From CAYFZO01 sp965211995 (lineage in GTDB: Bacteria; Pseudomonadota; Gammaproteobacteria; Poriferisulfidales; Oxydemutatoraceae): 64,000 bases of DNA. The stretch spans positions 372,001 to 436,000 of the forward strand of contig OZ243040.1 of the NCBI GenBank assembly GCA_965211995.1, read 5' to 3'. The notes beneath the pieces were generated by a model. That model had not been told where the DNA came from. It saw only the letters and a list, made by a program, of their open reading frames with translations, and ran no database searches. Shown here one piece after another: positions 16,538 through 25,149 of this stretch (position 1 is its first letter; each line of letters opens with the position of its first letter). A program made the translations under genes and the position numbers.

Positions 16538-17608
16538 ATGATCTTTGTATTTTCAGGTGCGGCGTTTTTATTATCGGTCATCGGCGTCGGCGTCGTGCGC
16601 GACTACGCGCTCGCGCACCGCATCGTTGACGTGCCGAACGACCGCAGTTCGCATATCCGGCCGACCCCGCGCGGCGGCGGTCTCGCGATTATCTTCGTGT
16701 TTTTTGCGGTCGCCGCGGTGTTTGCCGCGTGGACGTCAACGGCGATGAAGACCGCCGACGCCGCGGTGATTGGGTTGACCGCGGCGGCGGTGGCGGTGGC
16801 CGGCTGGTTCGACGACCGCCGCTCTGTGTCTCCGGGGCTGCGGATCACGGCGCACTTTCTCGCGGCCTTCGCCTGCATCGGGTATTTCGGCGTGCCCGAT
16901 ATCCGGGTGGGGCCGTGGACGATGGACCTCGGGTGGGCGGGGTGGCCGCTCGCGGCGGTCGCGATGGTGTGGTGCCTGAATTTTTTTAACTTTATGGACG
17001 GCATAGACGGAATCGCTGCGATCGAGGCGGTGACGGTCGCGGTCGGCGCGTGGCTGGTGCTCGCGGTCGCGGCGCCCGGGCACGTCTTGGCGCCTTACCT
17101 GTGGTTGCTGGCGGCGGTGGTCGGTGGTTTTTTGATCTGGAACTGGCCGCCCGCGAAAATCTTCATGGGCGACGCCGCGAGCGGCTTTCTCGGTTTTCTG
17201 CTGGCTCAGTTTGCGCTGGTGACGTCGGGCGCCGGCGTGATGGCCGGGGTGAACGTGTGGTGCTGGCTGATCCTGCTCGGCGTGTTTTTTACCGACGCGA
17301 CCGTAACGTTGGCGCTGCGCGTGATCGCCCGCGAGCAGTTGTCCCGCGCCCATCGCCGGCACACTTACCAAAGGCTTGCGCGCGGCTTGCAGCAAGTCGA
17401 AGGCGCGTTGCTGTCGCCGATGTGTGCGCGCACGAACGCGCACCGCGCAGTCGCGGCCGCGACCGCGGCGGTCAATCTGCTGTGGCTGACGCCGCTGGCG
17501 GTCGCCGCCGCGCGGTGGCCCGGGTGGGGCGCCGCGCTGGCCGCGGTCGCGCTGGCGCCGTTGACCGCGGCGGTGTTGTTCACCGCGCGCCACACCGATC
17601 CCGCGTGA
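16538..17608 (+). CDS. Undecaprenyl-phosphate sugar-1-phosphate transferase, WbpL/WecA-like
   Basis: 356 aa, polytopic, glycosyltransferase family 4 (MraY/WecA). It starts lipid-linked surface glycan synthesis by moving a sugar-1-phosphate from a UDP-sugar to undecaprenyl phosphate. Family signatures: VDVPNDRSSHIRPTPRGGG (~28-46), NFFNFMDGIDGIA (~149-161) with catalytic aspartates, FMGDAASGFLGF (~203) and the HRRHTYQR loop (~273). The order epimerase-WbpL-WbpM matches Pseudomonas aeruginosa O-antigen clusters. Donor specificity (GlcNAc, QuiNAc or FucNAc) is not determinable here. Confidence 0.9.
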   Translation: MIFVFSGAAFLLSVIGVGVVRDYALAHRIVDVPNDRSSHIRPTPRGGGLAIIFVFFAVAAVFAAWTSTAMKTADAAVIGLTAAAVAVAGWFDDRRSVSPGLRITAHFLAAFACIGYFGVPDIRVGPWTMDLGWAGWPLAAVAMVWCLNFFNFMDGIDGIAAIEAVTVAVGAWLVLAVAAPGHVLAPYLWLLAAVVGGFLIWNWPPAKIFMGDAASGFLGFLLAQFALVTSGAGVMAGVNVWCWLILLGVFFTDATVTLALRVIAREQLSRAHRRHTYQRLARGLQQVEGALLSPMCARTNAHRAVAAATAAVNLLWLTPLAVAAARWPGWGAALAAVALAPLTAAVLFTARHTDPA

Positions 17609-17616
17609 AGCCGGCG

Positions 17617-19473
17617 ATGGACAACGTTGTCGCGGCGGCGGGCGAGTGGCTGGTCGGCCTGCCCGGAAGATGGAAGGTGCTGATCGCCGTCGTGTTCGAC
17701 GCGGCGGTCGTGCCGCTTGCGCTGTGGCTCGCGTTCTGGCTGCGTCTCGGCGATCCGGTCGCGCCGACCGGCAAATGGGGGGTGCTGTTCATCGCGGCGC
17801 CGCTGATCGCGCTGCCGGTCTTTGCCTACGTCGGTTTGTATCGCGTGGTGGTGCGTCATCTCGGACAGCAGGTCCTGTGGATGGTCGCGAAAGGCGTCGC
17901 GATGGCGGTGTTGGCGTGGGCGCTGGTCACTTTGCTGTTGCGCGTCTCGGAGTTGCCGCGCTCGGTCATTTTTATTTACGGCCTGCTGGTGTTCGTGATG
18001 GTCAGCGTCGGCCGTCTCGTCGCGCGGCGCATTTTGAAGCGCACCGCCGGCACCCGCATCGCGATCTACGGCGCCGGTTCCGCCGGCGCGCAACTGGCGA
18101 CGGCGTTGCAATACAGCGCCGCCATGTCGCCGCTGGCGTTTCTCGATGACGCGCCGGAGTTGCAGGGAAGCCACGTCGCGGGCCTGCGGGTTTACCGGCC
18201 GGAGGACTTCGAGGCGGTGCGCGCGCGTTACGGCGTCAAAGAGGTGCTGATCGCGATCCCGGTCAGTTCGCGCACCGAACGCAGCCGGTTGGTGAACAAG
18301 TTCGAGCCGTACTCGGTGCGCGTGCGGGTGATGCCGCTGATGTCCGAATTGGCGCAGGGCAAGGTCAGCCCCGCCGATTTTCAGCAGGTCGGCGTCGAGG
18401 ACCTGCTCGGGCGCGACCCGGTGCCGCCGCAGCGCGCGCTGCTCGAAGCCGACGTCAAGGGACGCAGCGTGCTGGTGACCGGCGCCGGCGGCTCTATCGG
18501 TTCCGAGTTGTGCTGCCAGATCGCCAAACTCGCCCCGCGGCGCCTGGTCATCATGGAGCAGTCGGAAAGCGCTTTGTATGAGATCGAGCAGCGGCTGCGC
18601 GGCGCCGCCGCGGCGCCGTCGCCGGTGCTTGGGCCGGTGCTCGGGTCGGTGCTCGACCGCGGCCTGGTCGAGACGGTGCTGCGCGACCACGCGGTCGAGA
18701 CCTTGTATCACGCCGCCGCCTACAAGCACGTGCCGCTCGTCGAGGACAACGTGATCGAAGGCGTGCGCAACAACACGCTCGGTACGCGCGTCATCGCCGC
18801 GGCGGCGCTGCAAGCCGCGGTCGCCACTTTCGTCCTGATTTCCACCGACAAGGCGGTGCGCCCGCGCAGCGTGATGGGCGCGAGCAAGCGCCTCGCCGAA
18901 ATGGTGCTGCAGGGGCTGTCCCGCGAGGGCGGCGGGCACACCCGCTTCAGCATCGTGCGTTTCGGCAACGTGCTCGATTCGTCCGGGTCGGTCGTGCCGC
19001 TGTTCCGCCGCCAGATCAAAATGCGCGCGCCGCTGACCGTGACCCACCCCGACGCGACGCGCTACTTCATGACCGTCGGCGAAGCGGTCGAGTTGGTGAT
19101 ACAGGCGGGGGCGATGGCGCAAGGCGGCGAGATCTTCGTGCTCGACATGGGGGAGCCGGTGAAGATCGGCGAGTTGGCGCGCAAGATGATCCACCTGAGC
19201 GGCTTGCAGGAGAAAGATGCCGCGCGCCCGTACGGCGACGTCGAGATCCGCTACACCGGCCTCAGGCCCGGCGAGAAACTCAACGAGGAGTTGCTGACCG
19301 ACAGCAACGTATTAAAGACCGGCCACCCGAAAATACTGCAACTGCAGAATGCGCCGCCCCGGTGGAGCGAATTGGAGCCGCTGCTCGAAAAACTCAGCGC
19401 TGCGGTCGCCGCCAGGCGCGCCGGCGAAGTACGCCGGCTGCTCAAGGAGACGGTGTCCGCCCCCGCCGGTTGA
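17617..19473 (+). CDS. UDP-GlcNAc 4,6-dehydratase, WbpM family
   Basis: 618 aa from ATG 17617; a GTG at 17605 overlapping the previous stop (GTGA) is an alternative. The N-terminal part has about four membrane helices, followed by a first nucleotide-binding fold (RIAIYGAGSAGAQLA) and a second SDR fold with VTGAGGSIGSELC, STDKAVRPRSVMGASKR (Met-Lys replacing the usual Tyr-Lys, as in WbpM) and RFGNVLDSSGSVVPLF. It makes the 4-keto-6-deoxy intermediate for QuiNAc/FucNAc-type sugars at the inner membrane. Last gene of the surface-sugar module. Confidence 0.93.
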   Translation: MDNVVAAAGEWLVGLPGRWKVLIAVVFDAAVVPLALWLAFWLRLGDPVAPTGKWGVLFIAAPLIALPVFAYVGLYRVVVRHLGQQVLWMVAKGVAMAVLAWALVTLLLRVSELPRSVIFIYGLLVFVMVSVGRLVARRILKRTAGTRIAIYGAGSAGAQLATALQYSAAMSPLAFLDDAPELQGSHVAGLRVYRPEDFEAVRARYGVKEVLIAIPVSSRTERSRLVNKFEPYSVRVRVMPLMSELAQGKVSPADFQQVGVEDLLGRDPVPPQRALLEADVKGRSVLVTGAGGSIGSELCCQIAKLAPRRLVIMEQSESALYEIEQRLRGAAAAPSPVLGPVLGSVLDRGLVETVLRDHAVETLYHAAAYKHVPLVEDNVIEGVRNNTLGTRVIAAAALQAAVATFVLISTDKAVRPRSVMGASKRLAEMVLQGLSREGGGHTRFSIVRFGNVLDSSGSVVPLFRRQIKMRAPLTVTHPDATRYFMTVGEAVELVIQAGAMAQGGEIFVLDMGEPVKIGELARKMIHLSGLQEKDAARPYGDVEIRYTGLRPGEKLNEELLTDSNVLKTGHPKILQLQNAPPRWSELEPLLEKLSAAVAARRAGEVRRLLKETVSAPAG

Positions 19474-19485
19474 ACCGGCCCGCCG

Positions 19486-19517
19486 TTGACGGCGGCCGCT
19501 GTTGCTTCGTGTATAAT
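19486..19517 (+). promoter_or_regulatory. Putative promoter of the 19.5-27.2 kb operon
   Basis: TTGACG at 19486-19491 and a perfect TATAAT at 19512-19517 (20-bp spacer, longer than ideal), 35 bases before the first ATG. It is the only good promoter-like site seen ahead of seven closely packed genes. Confidence 0.5.
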
Positions 19518-19552
19518 TTTGAACGCCGCTTAAGCACCGGGGGGATTTCGGA

Positions 19553-20761
19553 ATGACGCCTAAAAGCGCGCTGATCTGCGCCGTTGCAGTTGTTTTTTTA
19601 GAGGGGTGCCTTGCCGCGACCGGCGGCGGCTCGCTGATCGGTCCGGGCGGTTCGTCACAAGCCTTAGAATCGGAACAGGAGGATGCGGCACGCTCCATCC
19701 ACAGGGAACTGGAGGTTGCCATTCCGGCGTTCGACCCTAATTTGCCGGAAAACTCGGACGAGTGGGAAAAACAAGGCATTTGGCCGGAGCTGAGACGGGC
19801 CGAGTCCACGCATTTTGCGGTCAGGATGAAAGAGGCTTTGGAGGCGACCCGGCAATTCGGCGCGGTGCGGGTCGTGCCGAACCAAGCGGCTACCGGAGAC
19901 GTTTACGTCTTGGGAACGATCAAGAAATCGAATGGTGAAGACATCGGTATTCACATTAAGGTCGTGGGAATAGACGGCAAAGTCTGGTTGTCCAAAAGTT
20001 TTAAGCACCGGGTCAAGGAAGCCTTTTTCAAAGATATCCGCAACGAAAATAAAGACCCCTACCAGCCGGTGTTTGAAGACGCCGCCGCTGAGATCGTCAG
20101 CAAACTGCACCGGCAAAAAGACGAATACCTGGAAGACCTGAATGATCTTACCGAAGTGCGCTTCGGCTACTCCTTTTCGGAGGAAAGCTTTTCGCCTTTT
20201 TTGAAACTTGGCGGCGGCAAGGCGAAATTGGTGGCGGCGCCCGCCGATGACGATGCAATGCTCCGGCGGATCAGAAAACTCCGCGTCAAGGACCAACTTT
20301 TCATCGACCGCCTGCAACCCCACTATGACGCCTTTGAAGGAAGGCTGCTGCCCTCCTACGCCAAATGGCAGACCGCGGCCTTTACCGAGGTTAAGGCGCG
20401 GCGGAAGGCTAAAACCAAAGCCGTGCTGCAGGCTGTTGTCGGCACTTTGGTATTGGTCGCCGGCGCGGTGGCCGCCGGCAACAGTTCTTACGACAACCCC
20501 AACTATGGCGCCGGCGCCGCCGTCATCGCCGGCGGTTTGCTTTTGCTGAAAGCGTATGAGACGGATAAAGAAGCGAAGTTTCACTATGAGGCGTTGATGG
20601 AACTGGGGCAATCCATTGACGTGGAGATCGCCCCTCAAGTCGTGGAATTCGAGAAGAAGACCGTGGAACTCACCGGTAATTCCAAACAGCAGTTCGATCA
20701 ATGGCGAAAATTCCTGAAAGAAATTTACGCCGCAGAAAAAACCCCCGAAATTCAGCTCTGA
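19553..20761 (+). CDS. Putative lipoprotein, first gene of the vWA/ExbB-like operon
   Basis: 402 aa, family not recognised. A signal sequence ends in the lipobox-like FLEGCLA, so Cys19 is probably lipidated. A mixed alpha/beta region (~85-175) contains VYVLGTIKKSNG and GIHIKVVGIDGKVWLSKSF, resembling curli-assembly or LPP20-type outer-membrane accessory folds. The region ~285-335 has two Gly/Ala-rich hydrophobic stretches that could be a helical hairpin. The C-terminus is helical and charged. As the likely outer-membrane component it may anchor the complex formed by the following inner-membrane proteins. It is seven bases from the next gene. Function is inferred only from context. Confidence 0.7.
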   Translation: MTPKSALICAVAVVFLEGCLAATGGGSLIGPGGSSQALESEQEDAARSIHRELEVAIPAFDPNLPENSDEWEKQGIWPELRRAESTHFAVRMKEALEATRQFGAVRVVPNQAATGDVYVLGTIKKSNGEDIGIHIKVVGIDGKVWLSKSFKHRVKEAFFKDIRNENKDPYQPVFEDAAAEIVSKLHRQKDEYLEDLNDLTEVRFGYSFSEESFSPFLKLGGGKAKLVAAPADDDAMLRRIRKLRVKDQLFIDRLQPHYDAFEGRLLPSYAKWQTAAFTEVKARRKAKTKAVLQAVVGTLVLVAGAVAAGNSSYDNPNYGAGAAVIAGGLLLLKAYETDKEAKFHYEALMELGQSIDVEIAPQVVEFEKKTVELTGNSKQQFDQWRKFLKEIYAAEKTPEIQL

Positions 20762-20768
20762 CCCATAA

Positions 20769-22229
20769 ATGGAAAAGCGGAAATTGTCCGGCGACGCTCT
20801 GGAGAACAGTCAAAAGAGAAAAGCAAGGCATTATCTGAAGAGCGTAATGATCGTCGCCGGGGGGGTCGCCGTCGCCGCCGTGGTTTTGCTGTACGGGCGG
20901 ATCAATAGCCCTTCCGGGCCCGTCTCCCGGGGCGACTCCGCCCCTCAGGGGGTTGTAAGCGGTCAACGCGAGCAAGACGACCGGCACGGGCCGGCACAGG
21001 CCGCGCGCCGGCAATTCAGAGAAAAGATGAACTTCTATGAGAACGAGGTAAAGCCCCGGGCCGCGGCGCTCAACCTGTCCCGGTGGGCCCCGCGGGAACA
21101 AGCGGCGCTCGCGGCCGCGGAGCACGACGCCGTTGCCGCTTTTGCCAACGGCGACTTCGCGCGCGCGGCGGCCACGGCCGACCGGCTTATCGCCACAGTA
21201 TCCGAACTGCAAAAAGATCACGAGGGCAATTTCCGCGCCGCGATGGAAAAGGCGCAAACAGAATTTGAAGCCGGCCGGTTTGAGCAGGCGCTCGCCGCGC
21301 TCGAGCGGGCTTTTCTCTACAAGCCGGACGACTCTGCGGCGGCAACCCTGAAAGGCCGCGTCGGCGTCATGGAGGAGGTCGCGGCGCTGAGCGGGGCCGC
21401 CGCCGCGGCCCGCATTGAGAACAGGCCGGATAAAGAGATCTCTTTGCTCGCCCGGGCGCTGCGGCTTGATCCGGCGCGCGTTGATCTGGCACAGCGGCAC
21501 CGTTGGTTGAGCGAGCGGCGGCGCGCGCGTGATTTTGACGCCTTGGTGCAAACAGGCCGGGCGGCGCTCGAGAAAAAAGATATTAAACAGGCCCGGGCGA
21601 ACCTGGCTAAGGCGGCACGGATTTTCTCCGACCGCAAAGAGATCGCTCTGTTATCCGGCGAAATCAAGCGGGCCGAAATGAAGATTATCCGCCGGGACCT
21701 CGCCGCAAAGGCCCGGGCGGCTGAAAATGACGATGATTGGCCGGGCGCCGAAGCGTATTACGCCGAGGCCGTGAAAACTTTCCCGCGTGCCGGGCAGTTT
21801 GAAGCCGGCCTTAAGTTGGCCCGGCTGATCAACCGGCGGACTCAAGGCCTTGAACAAGCCCTCAGCCGCCCCGGGCGCTTGTCGGATTCCGGCGTCGCCG
21901 AGGCCGCCCGAAAACTTATCAAGGAAAGCCGGCAGACCGCCGGGCGCAGCCCGAAACTGCGGCGGCTGGCGGCGCAATTAAGCGCGGCCGTCCAACGGGC
22001 GTCCCTGCCGGTGCCCGTGGTGGTGCATTCGGATAACCGCACCCGCGTTTCGGTGCTGGGCGTGGGCGTTATCGGCAAGGTTAAGCGGTATCAATTGAAA
22101 GAAGGGCTGAAGCCCGGCACCTATACTTTCAAAGGGGAGCGCCGGGGCTTTAAGGACAAACTTGTCCAAATCCGGATCAGCCACGGCGGGTCGGCGAGCG
22201 TGACGGTAATTTGTGATGAGCCTGTCTGA
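20769..22229 (+). CDS. Membrane-anchored TPR-like protein with C-terminal beta domain
   Basis: 486 aa, not a recognised family. A basic N-terminus and one transmembrane helix (~25-43, MIVAGGVAVAAVVLLYG) would leave the rest in the periplasm. Residues ~80-400 are Ala-rich helical pairs with TPR-like spacing (FEAGRFEQALAALERAFLYK; ARANLAKAARIF). The last ~75 residues look like a PEGA-type beta sandwich (LKPGTYTFKGERRGFKD), the same fold as in the next protein. It overlaps the next gene by 14 bases. TPR plus PEGA suggests a scaffolding role in an envelope complex; this is inference. Confidence 0.7.
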   Translation: MEKRKLSGDALENSQKRKARHYLKSVMIVAGGVAVAAVVLLYGRINSPSGPVSRGDSAPQGVVSGQREQDDRHGPAQAARRQFREKMNFYENEVKPRAAALNLSRWAPREQAALAAAEHDAVAAFANGDFARAAATADRLIATVSELQKDHEGNFRAAMEKAQTEFEAGRFEQALAALERAFLYKPDDSAAATLKGRVGVMEEVAALSGAAAAARIENRPDKEISLLARALRLDPARVDLAQRHRWLSERRRARDFDALVQTGRAALEKKDIKQARANLAKAARIFSDRKEIALLSGEIKRAEMKIIRRDLAAKARAAENDDDWPGAEAYYAEAVKTFPRAGQFEAGLKLARLINRRTQGLEQALSRPGRLSDSGVAEAARKLIKESRQTAGRSPKLRRLAAQLSAAVQRASLPVPVVVHSDNRTRVSVLGVGVIGKVKRYQLKEGLKPGTYTFKGERRGFKDKLVQIRISHGGSASVTVICDEPV

Positions 22230-24225
22230 ATCTTATTTGCGGCAAAAGCAGAGGCGGTTTTGGCGGAAAGTTTCTTGCCTGGCCGCCGCCGTCGTTCTCG
22301 CCGGCCTGGCGCTCTCCGCTTTCATTTTTTTAGCGCAAGCCATCGTGGTCGAAGTCGCCCCGCGTGAAGCTGAGCGGATTGCCGCGCGGGAACTCGACGG
22401 GTTCGGGTTTGTTATCGCCGATAAAGTCTATCTCGTCGGCCGCCGGGCGGCGCTCGCGGTCTCCGCCGAAGGTTTCGTCCCTCAAACCGTGACGCTGGAG
22501 CGCGACGCCGGCAGGCACAGCGTCACAGTCACCCTGTCAGAGGCGCGCGCCGTGGTGAAAGCCGCCGCGTCCCCCGGCGACGCCGGCGTCAGATGGGAGA
22601 TCGACGGAAAACCCGCCGGTGAAGGTGTTGCGCTGATGGCCGAGGTCGAGCCCGGGCCCCGCACGCTGACCGTCTCCCATCCTTATTATGAAACGCAAGT
22701 TGTGTCCCTCGACCTGAAGCGGGGGGCGGAGCACACCCTGGCGGTGACGCTTGAGCCGGTCCGCGGCGGGATCAAAGTGTCGTCCGAGCCGCAAGGCGTG
22801 CAAGTGACGCTGGACGGCGAGCAGGCCGGCAAAACCCCCGTCGCTCTTTCCCGCGCGGGCGGCGGCTATTATCTGGAGATAAAAAAAGAGGGTTTCGTTC
22901 CAATCGCCGAGCGGATCGAGGTCACCGCCGACCATCCGAGGGTGGACCGAAACTATCGCCTCGCCTATAAAAAGGCGCGGATTGATCTGGCGCTGTCCCC
23001 GCCCGCCGGACAATTGCTGGTCAACGGGAAACTTGCGCCGGTCGCTTCTCCGCTGATGGTGGAGCCGTTGCGTGAAATCACCATGACTTATTCCAAGGCC
23101 GGTTATTTCCCCCAAACGGTTAAGAAATTGTTTGAGCCCGCCCAAGCCGCGCAGGTGGCTTTTTCTTTATCGCCGGAGTTCGGCGAGGTGACGATTGACG
23201 CGGTGCCCGCCGCGGCGGTTGCTCTCGACGGCAAGGCGGCGGGTCTGACCCCGCAAACTTTCAACCTTCGCGCCGTTACGCATACGGCGATCCTCTCGAA
23301 AGCGGGCTACCGCGCCGTCGCCGTCAAATTCAAACCGACGAGCAAGCACGCCACCAGGATCAGTAAAGCACTCAAGACCGAACTCGAGGCTCGTCTCGAG
23401 GAGAGCGCCCCCCGCAAGGTCAACTCCATCGGCGTCGAATTGGTCTTGTTTGATCCGCGCCAGGCGCAAATGCCCTTTACCATCGGTGCCCCCCGCGCTG
23501 AGCAAGGGCAGCGCGCCAATGAATTTCTGCGCACCACGCGCCTGGCCAAGCCTTTTTACGCGGGCAGCAAGGAGATCTCCGCCGCTCAATATAATAAATT
23601 CCGCAACCAGGCTCCCGCCGGCGCCGTGCCCGCCGGCGACGTCACCTGGAACGAGGCGGCGGAATTTTGCAACTGGCTGAGTGCAAAAGAAAAACTTTCC
23701 CCTTTCTACGCCGTCAGCGGCGGCCGCGTCACGGGCTTTGACCCTACCGCCGACGGCTACCGCTTGCTGAGCGAAGCGGAATGGGAATGGCTTGCCCGCT
23801 ACGCCAAGCGCCCGGAAAGCGCGAGATTCGTCTGGGGGAATGAAACCGTTATTCCCCCACGGGCGGCGAATATCGCGGACGAAAGCGCCGGACAAAACGT
23901 TGAGTTTTACGTGCCGAACTATAACGACGGTTACGCGCAGGCGGCGCCGGTCGGTTCTTTGACCCCGGACGCGGCGGGATTGTATGATATGGCGGGCAAC
24001 GTGAGCGAATGGGTCAATGACGTTTACACTTTGGATCAGGTTAAGGGCATCTTTACCGACCCTCTCGGACCGCAGACGGGAGCGGAACACGTCGTCAAAG
24101 GCTCCAGTTGGCGTTCCGGCACCTTGTCCTCCTTGCGCTCCTCTTTCCGGGAAGGGGTGAGCGGCAAGCGGGATGACCTGGGTTTTCGCATCGGGCGTTA
24201 CATTTACGGAGCCGCCCCCCAATGA
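22216..24225 (+). CDS. PEGA-repeat protein with formylglycine-generating-enzyme (SUMF1) domain
   Basis: 669 aa. ATG 22216 is preferred over the overlapping GTG at 22213. One transmembrane helix (~20-43) is followed by about five PEGA-like beta modules (~50-400; for example SSEPQGVQVTLDGEQAGKTP). A C-terminal FGE-sulfatase fold (~410-665) has RLLSEAEWEWLAR, LYDMAGNVSEWVND and VKGSSWRSG...LGFRIGR. The cysteine pair that copper-dependent FGEs use is not seen near the C-terminus, so the domain is probably structural or binding, as in many bacterial SUMF1-like proteins. The stop overlaps the next small gene (ATGA). Likely displayed in the periplasm. Confidence 0.82.
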   Translation: MSLSESYLRQKQRRFWRKVSCLAAAVVLAGLALSAFIFLAQAIVVEVAPREAERIAARELDGFGFVIADKVYLVGRRAALAVSAEGFVPQTVTLERDAGRHSVTVTLSEARAVVKAAASPGDAGVRWEIDGKPAGEGVALMAEVEPGPRTLTVSHPYYETQVVSLDLKRGAEHTLAVTLEPVRGGIKVSSEPQGVQVTLDGEQAGKTPVALSRAGGGYYLEIKKEGFVPIAERIEVTADHPRVDRNYRLAYKKARIDLALSPPAGQLLVNGKLAPVASPLMVEPLREITMTYSKAGYFPQTVKKLFEPAQAAQVAFSLSPEFGEVTIDAVPAAAVALDGKAAGLTPQTFNLRAVTHTAILSKAGYRAVAVKFKPTSKHATRISKALKTELEARLEESAPRKVNSIGVELVLFDPRQAQMPFTIGAPRAEQGQRANEFLRTTRLAKPFYAGSKEISAAQYNKFRNQAPAGAVPAGDVTWNEAAEFCNWLSAKEKLSPFYAVSGGRVTGFDPTADGYRLLSEAEWEWLARYAKRPESARFVWGNETVIPPRAANIADESAGQNVEFYVPNYNDGYAQAAPVGSLTPDAAGLYDMAGNVSEWVNDVYTLDQVKGIFTDPLGPQTGAEHVVKGSSWRSGTLSSLRSSFREGVSGKRDDLGFRIGRYIYGAAPQ

Positions 24226-24350
24226 GCAGGAAACGTCTGAGGGTTATTATCATAGCGGCGCTGCTGGCGACGGCGGGCGTCTGCGCCGCCGGCATCGCAG
24301 CCTATTCCGTGAGTCTCGATTCCTCTGCGTCTTTCCCCGTCGATATATAG
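24222..24350 (+). CDS. Small single-helix membrane protein (42 aa)
   Basis: The ATG overlaps the preceding stop (ATGA) and the ORF ends at TAG 24348-24350, eight bases before the ExbB-like gene. The sequence starts with a basic MSRKRLR, then a hydrophobic helix (VIIIAALLATAGVCAAGIAA), then a short Ser-rich periplasmic tail. Tight packing between two operon genes argues that it is real. No family is recognised; it could be a small accessory subunit of the channel complex. Confidence 0.6.
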   Translation: MSRKRLRVIIIAALLATAGVCAAGIAAYSVSLDSSASFPVDI

Positions 24351-24358
24351 GCTAAGCG

Positions 24359-25132
24359 ATGTCCGCGCTGGTGAAAAGGTTGATCGCGCTCGCCGTTGCG
24401 GTGATGGTTGTGCACCTCGTTTATATCGGCGTAATTCTTCCGGGCTCCGAAAGCGCGATTGAGATCGCGCGCAGTCACGGCCAGTCGGCGCCGCGCAACT
24501 TTTTGATTATCTTAAAAGACGTGGAGCAGGAGATTTGCATCATCCTGATGCTGTGGGGGGTTTACCTGATCCTTGAAAAAGGATTTTCGATAATCAAAGA
24601 CAAGTACCTGTTCGAAGAGGATCTGCTCGGCCTCCCGGAAGCGGCGGCCGGGAGCGCCAATAAAGTGCAAGCGGCGGAGACGGCGCGCGCGCATCTCGAG
24701 CAACTCCCCGCCGCAATCGTAAAGACCCCGCTTGTGATAACGCTTAGGTTGAGCCTCGGCCGGTTTCTCATCACCAAAGACGTTCACAGCACTTCGGAAT
24801 CCATTGATTCCAACGTCGAGGCGCTTGCGGTCGGCATCGAAGCGGACAACTCGATGATCCGCTACCTGATATGGGCTATTCCCTCGATTGGCTTTATCGG
24901 CACGGTGCGCGGCATCGGCCAGGCGCTTGCGCAGGCCGATCAGGCGCTCGCAGGCGACATCGCCGGCATGACCGGCAGCCTCGGCCTCGCGTTCAACTCT
25001 ACTTTTGTGGCGCTCATCATCAGCATATTTCTGATGTTTCTGCTGCATCAACTGCAAAGAATGCAGGATGGCTTGCTCGTTGACATCAGGGCTTATTGCG
25101 AAAAGCACATTATGGAGCGCCTCAGCCGCTAA
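24359..25132 (+). CDS. MotA/TolQ/ExbB-like proton channel protein
   Basis: 257 aa with four predicted helices (~8-27, ~55-72, ~165-190, ~205-230). The helix 3 signature IPSIGFIGTVRGIGQAL is the family's P-x-x-G-x-x-G-T-V-x-G-I motif (compare TolQ and ExbB), and helix 4 has LGLAFNSTFVALIIS with polar Asn-Ser-Thr where the channel threonines lie. Such proteins form pentamers around two single-helix partners and convert proton flow into motion. The two following genes encode those partners. It is not TolQ or ExbB itself: no tolR/A or tonB is near. Most of the family's cytoplasmic loop is present (~75-160). Confidence 0.9.
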   Translation: MSALVKRLIALAVAVMVVHLVYIGVILPGSESAIEIARSHGQSAPRNFLIILKDVEQEICIILMLWGVYLILEKGFSIIKDKYLFEEDLLGLPEAAAGSANKVQAAETARAHLEQLPAAIVKTPLVITLRLSLGRFLITKDVHSTSESIDSNVEALAVGIEADNSMIRYLIWAIPSIGFIGTVRGIGQALAQADQALAGDIAGMTGSLGLAFNSTFVALIISIFLMFLLHQLQRMQDGLLVDIRAYCEKHIMERLSR

Positions 25133-25149
25133 GTTTCAAGAGACTCCGT

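Noticed and set aside
17365..19194. 609-codon minus-strand ORF antisense to wbpM
   Set aside because: Low-information Arg/His-rich translation opposite a well-supported gene.
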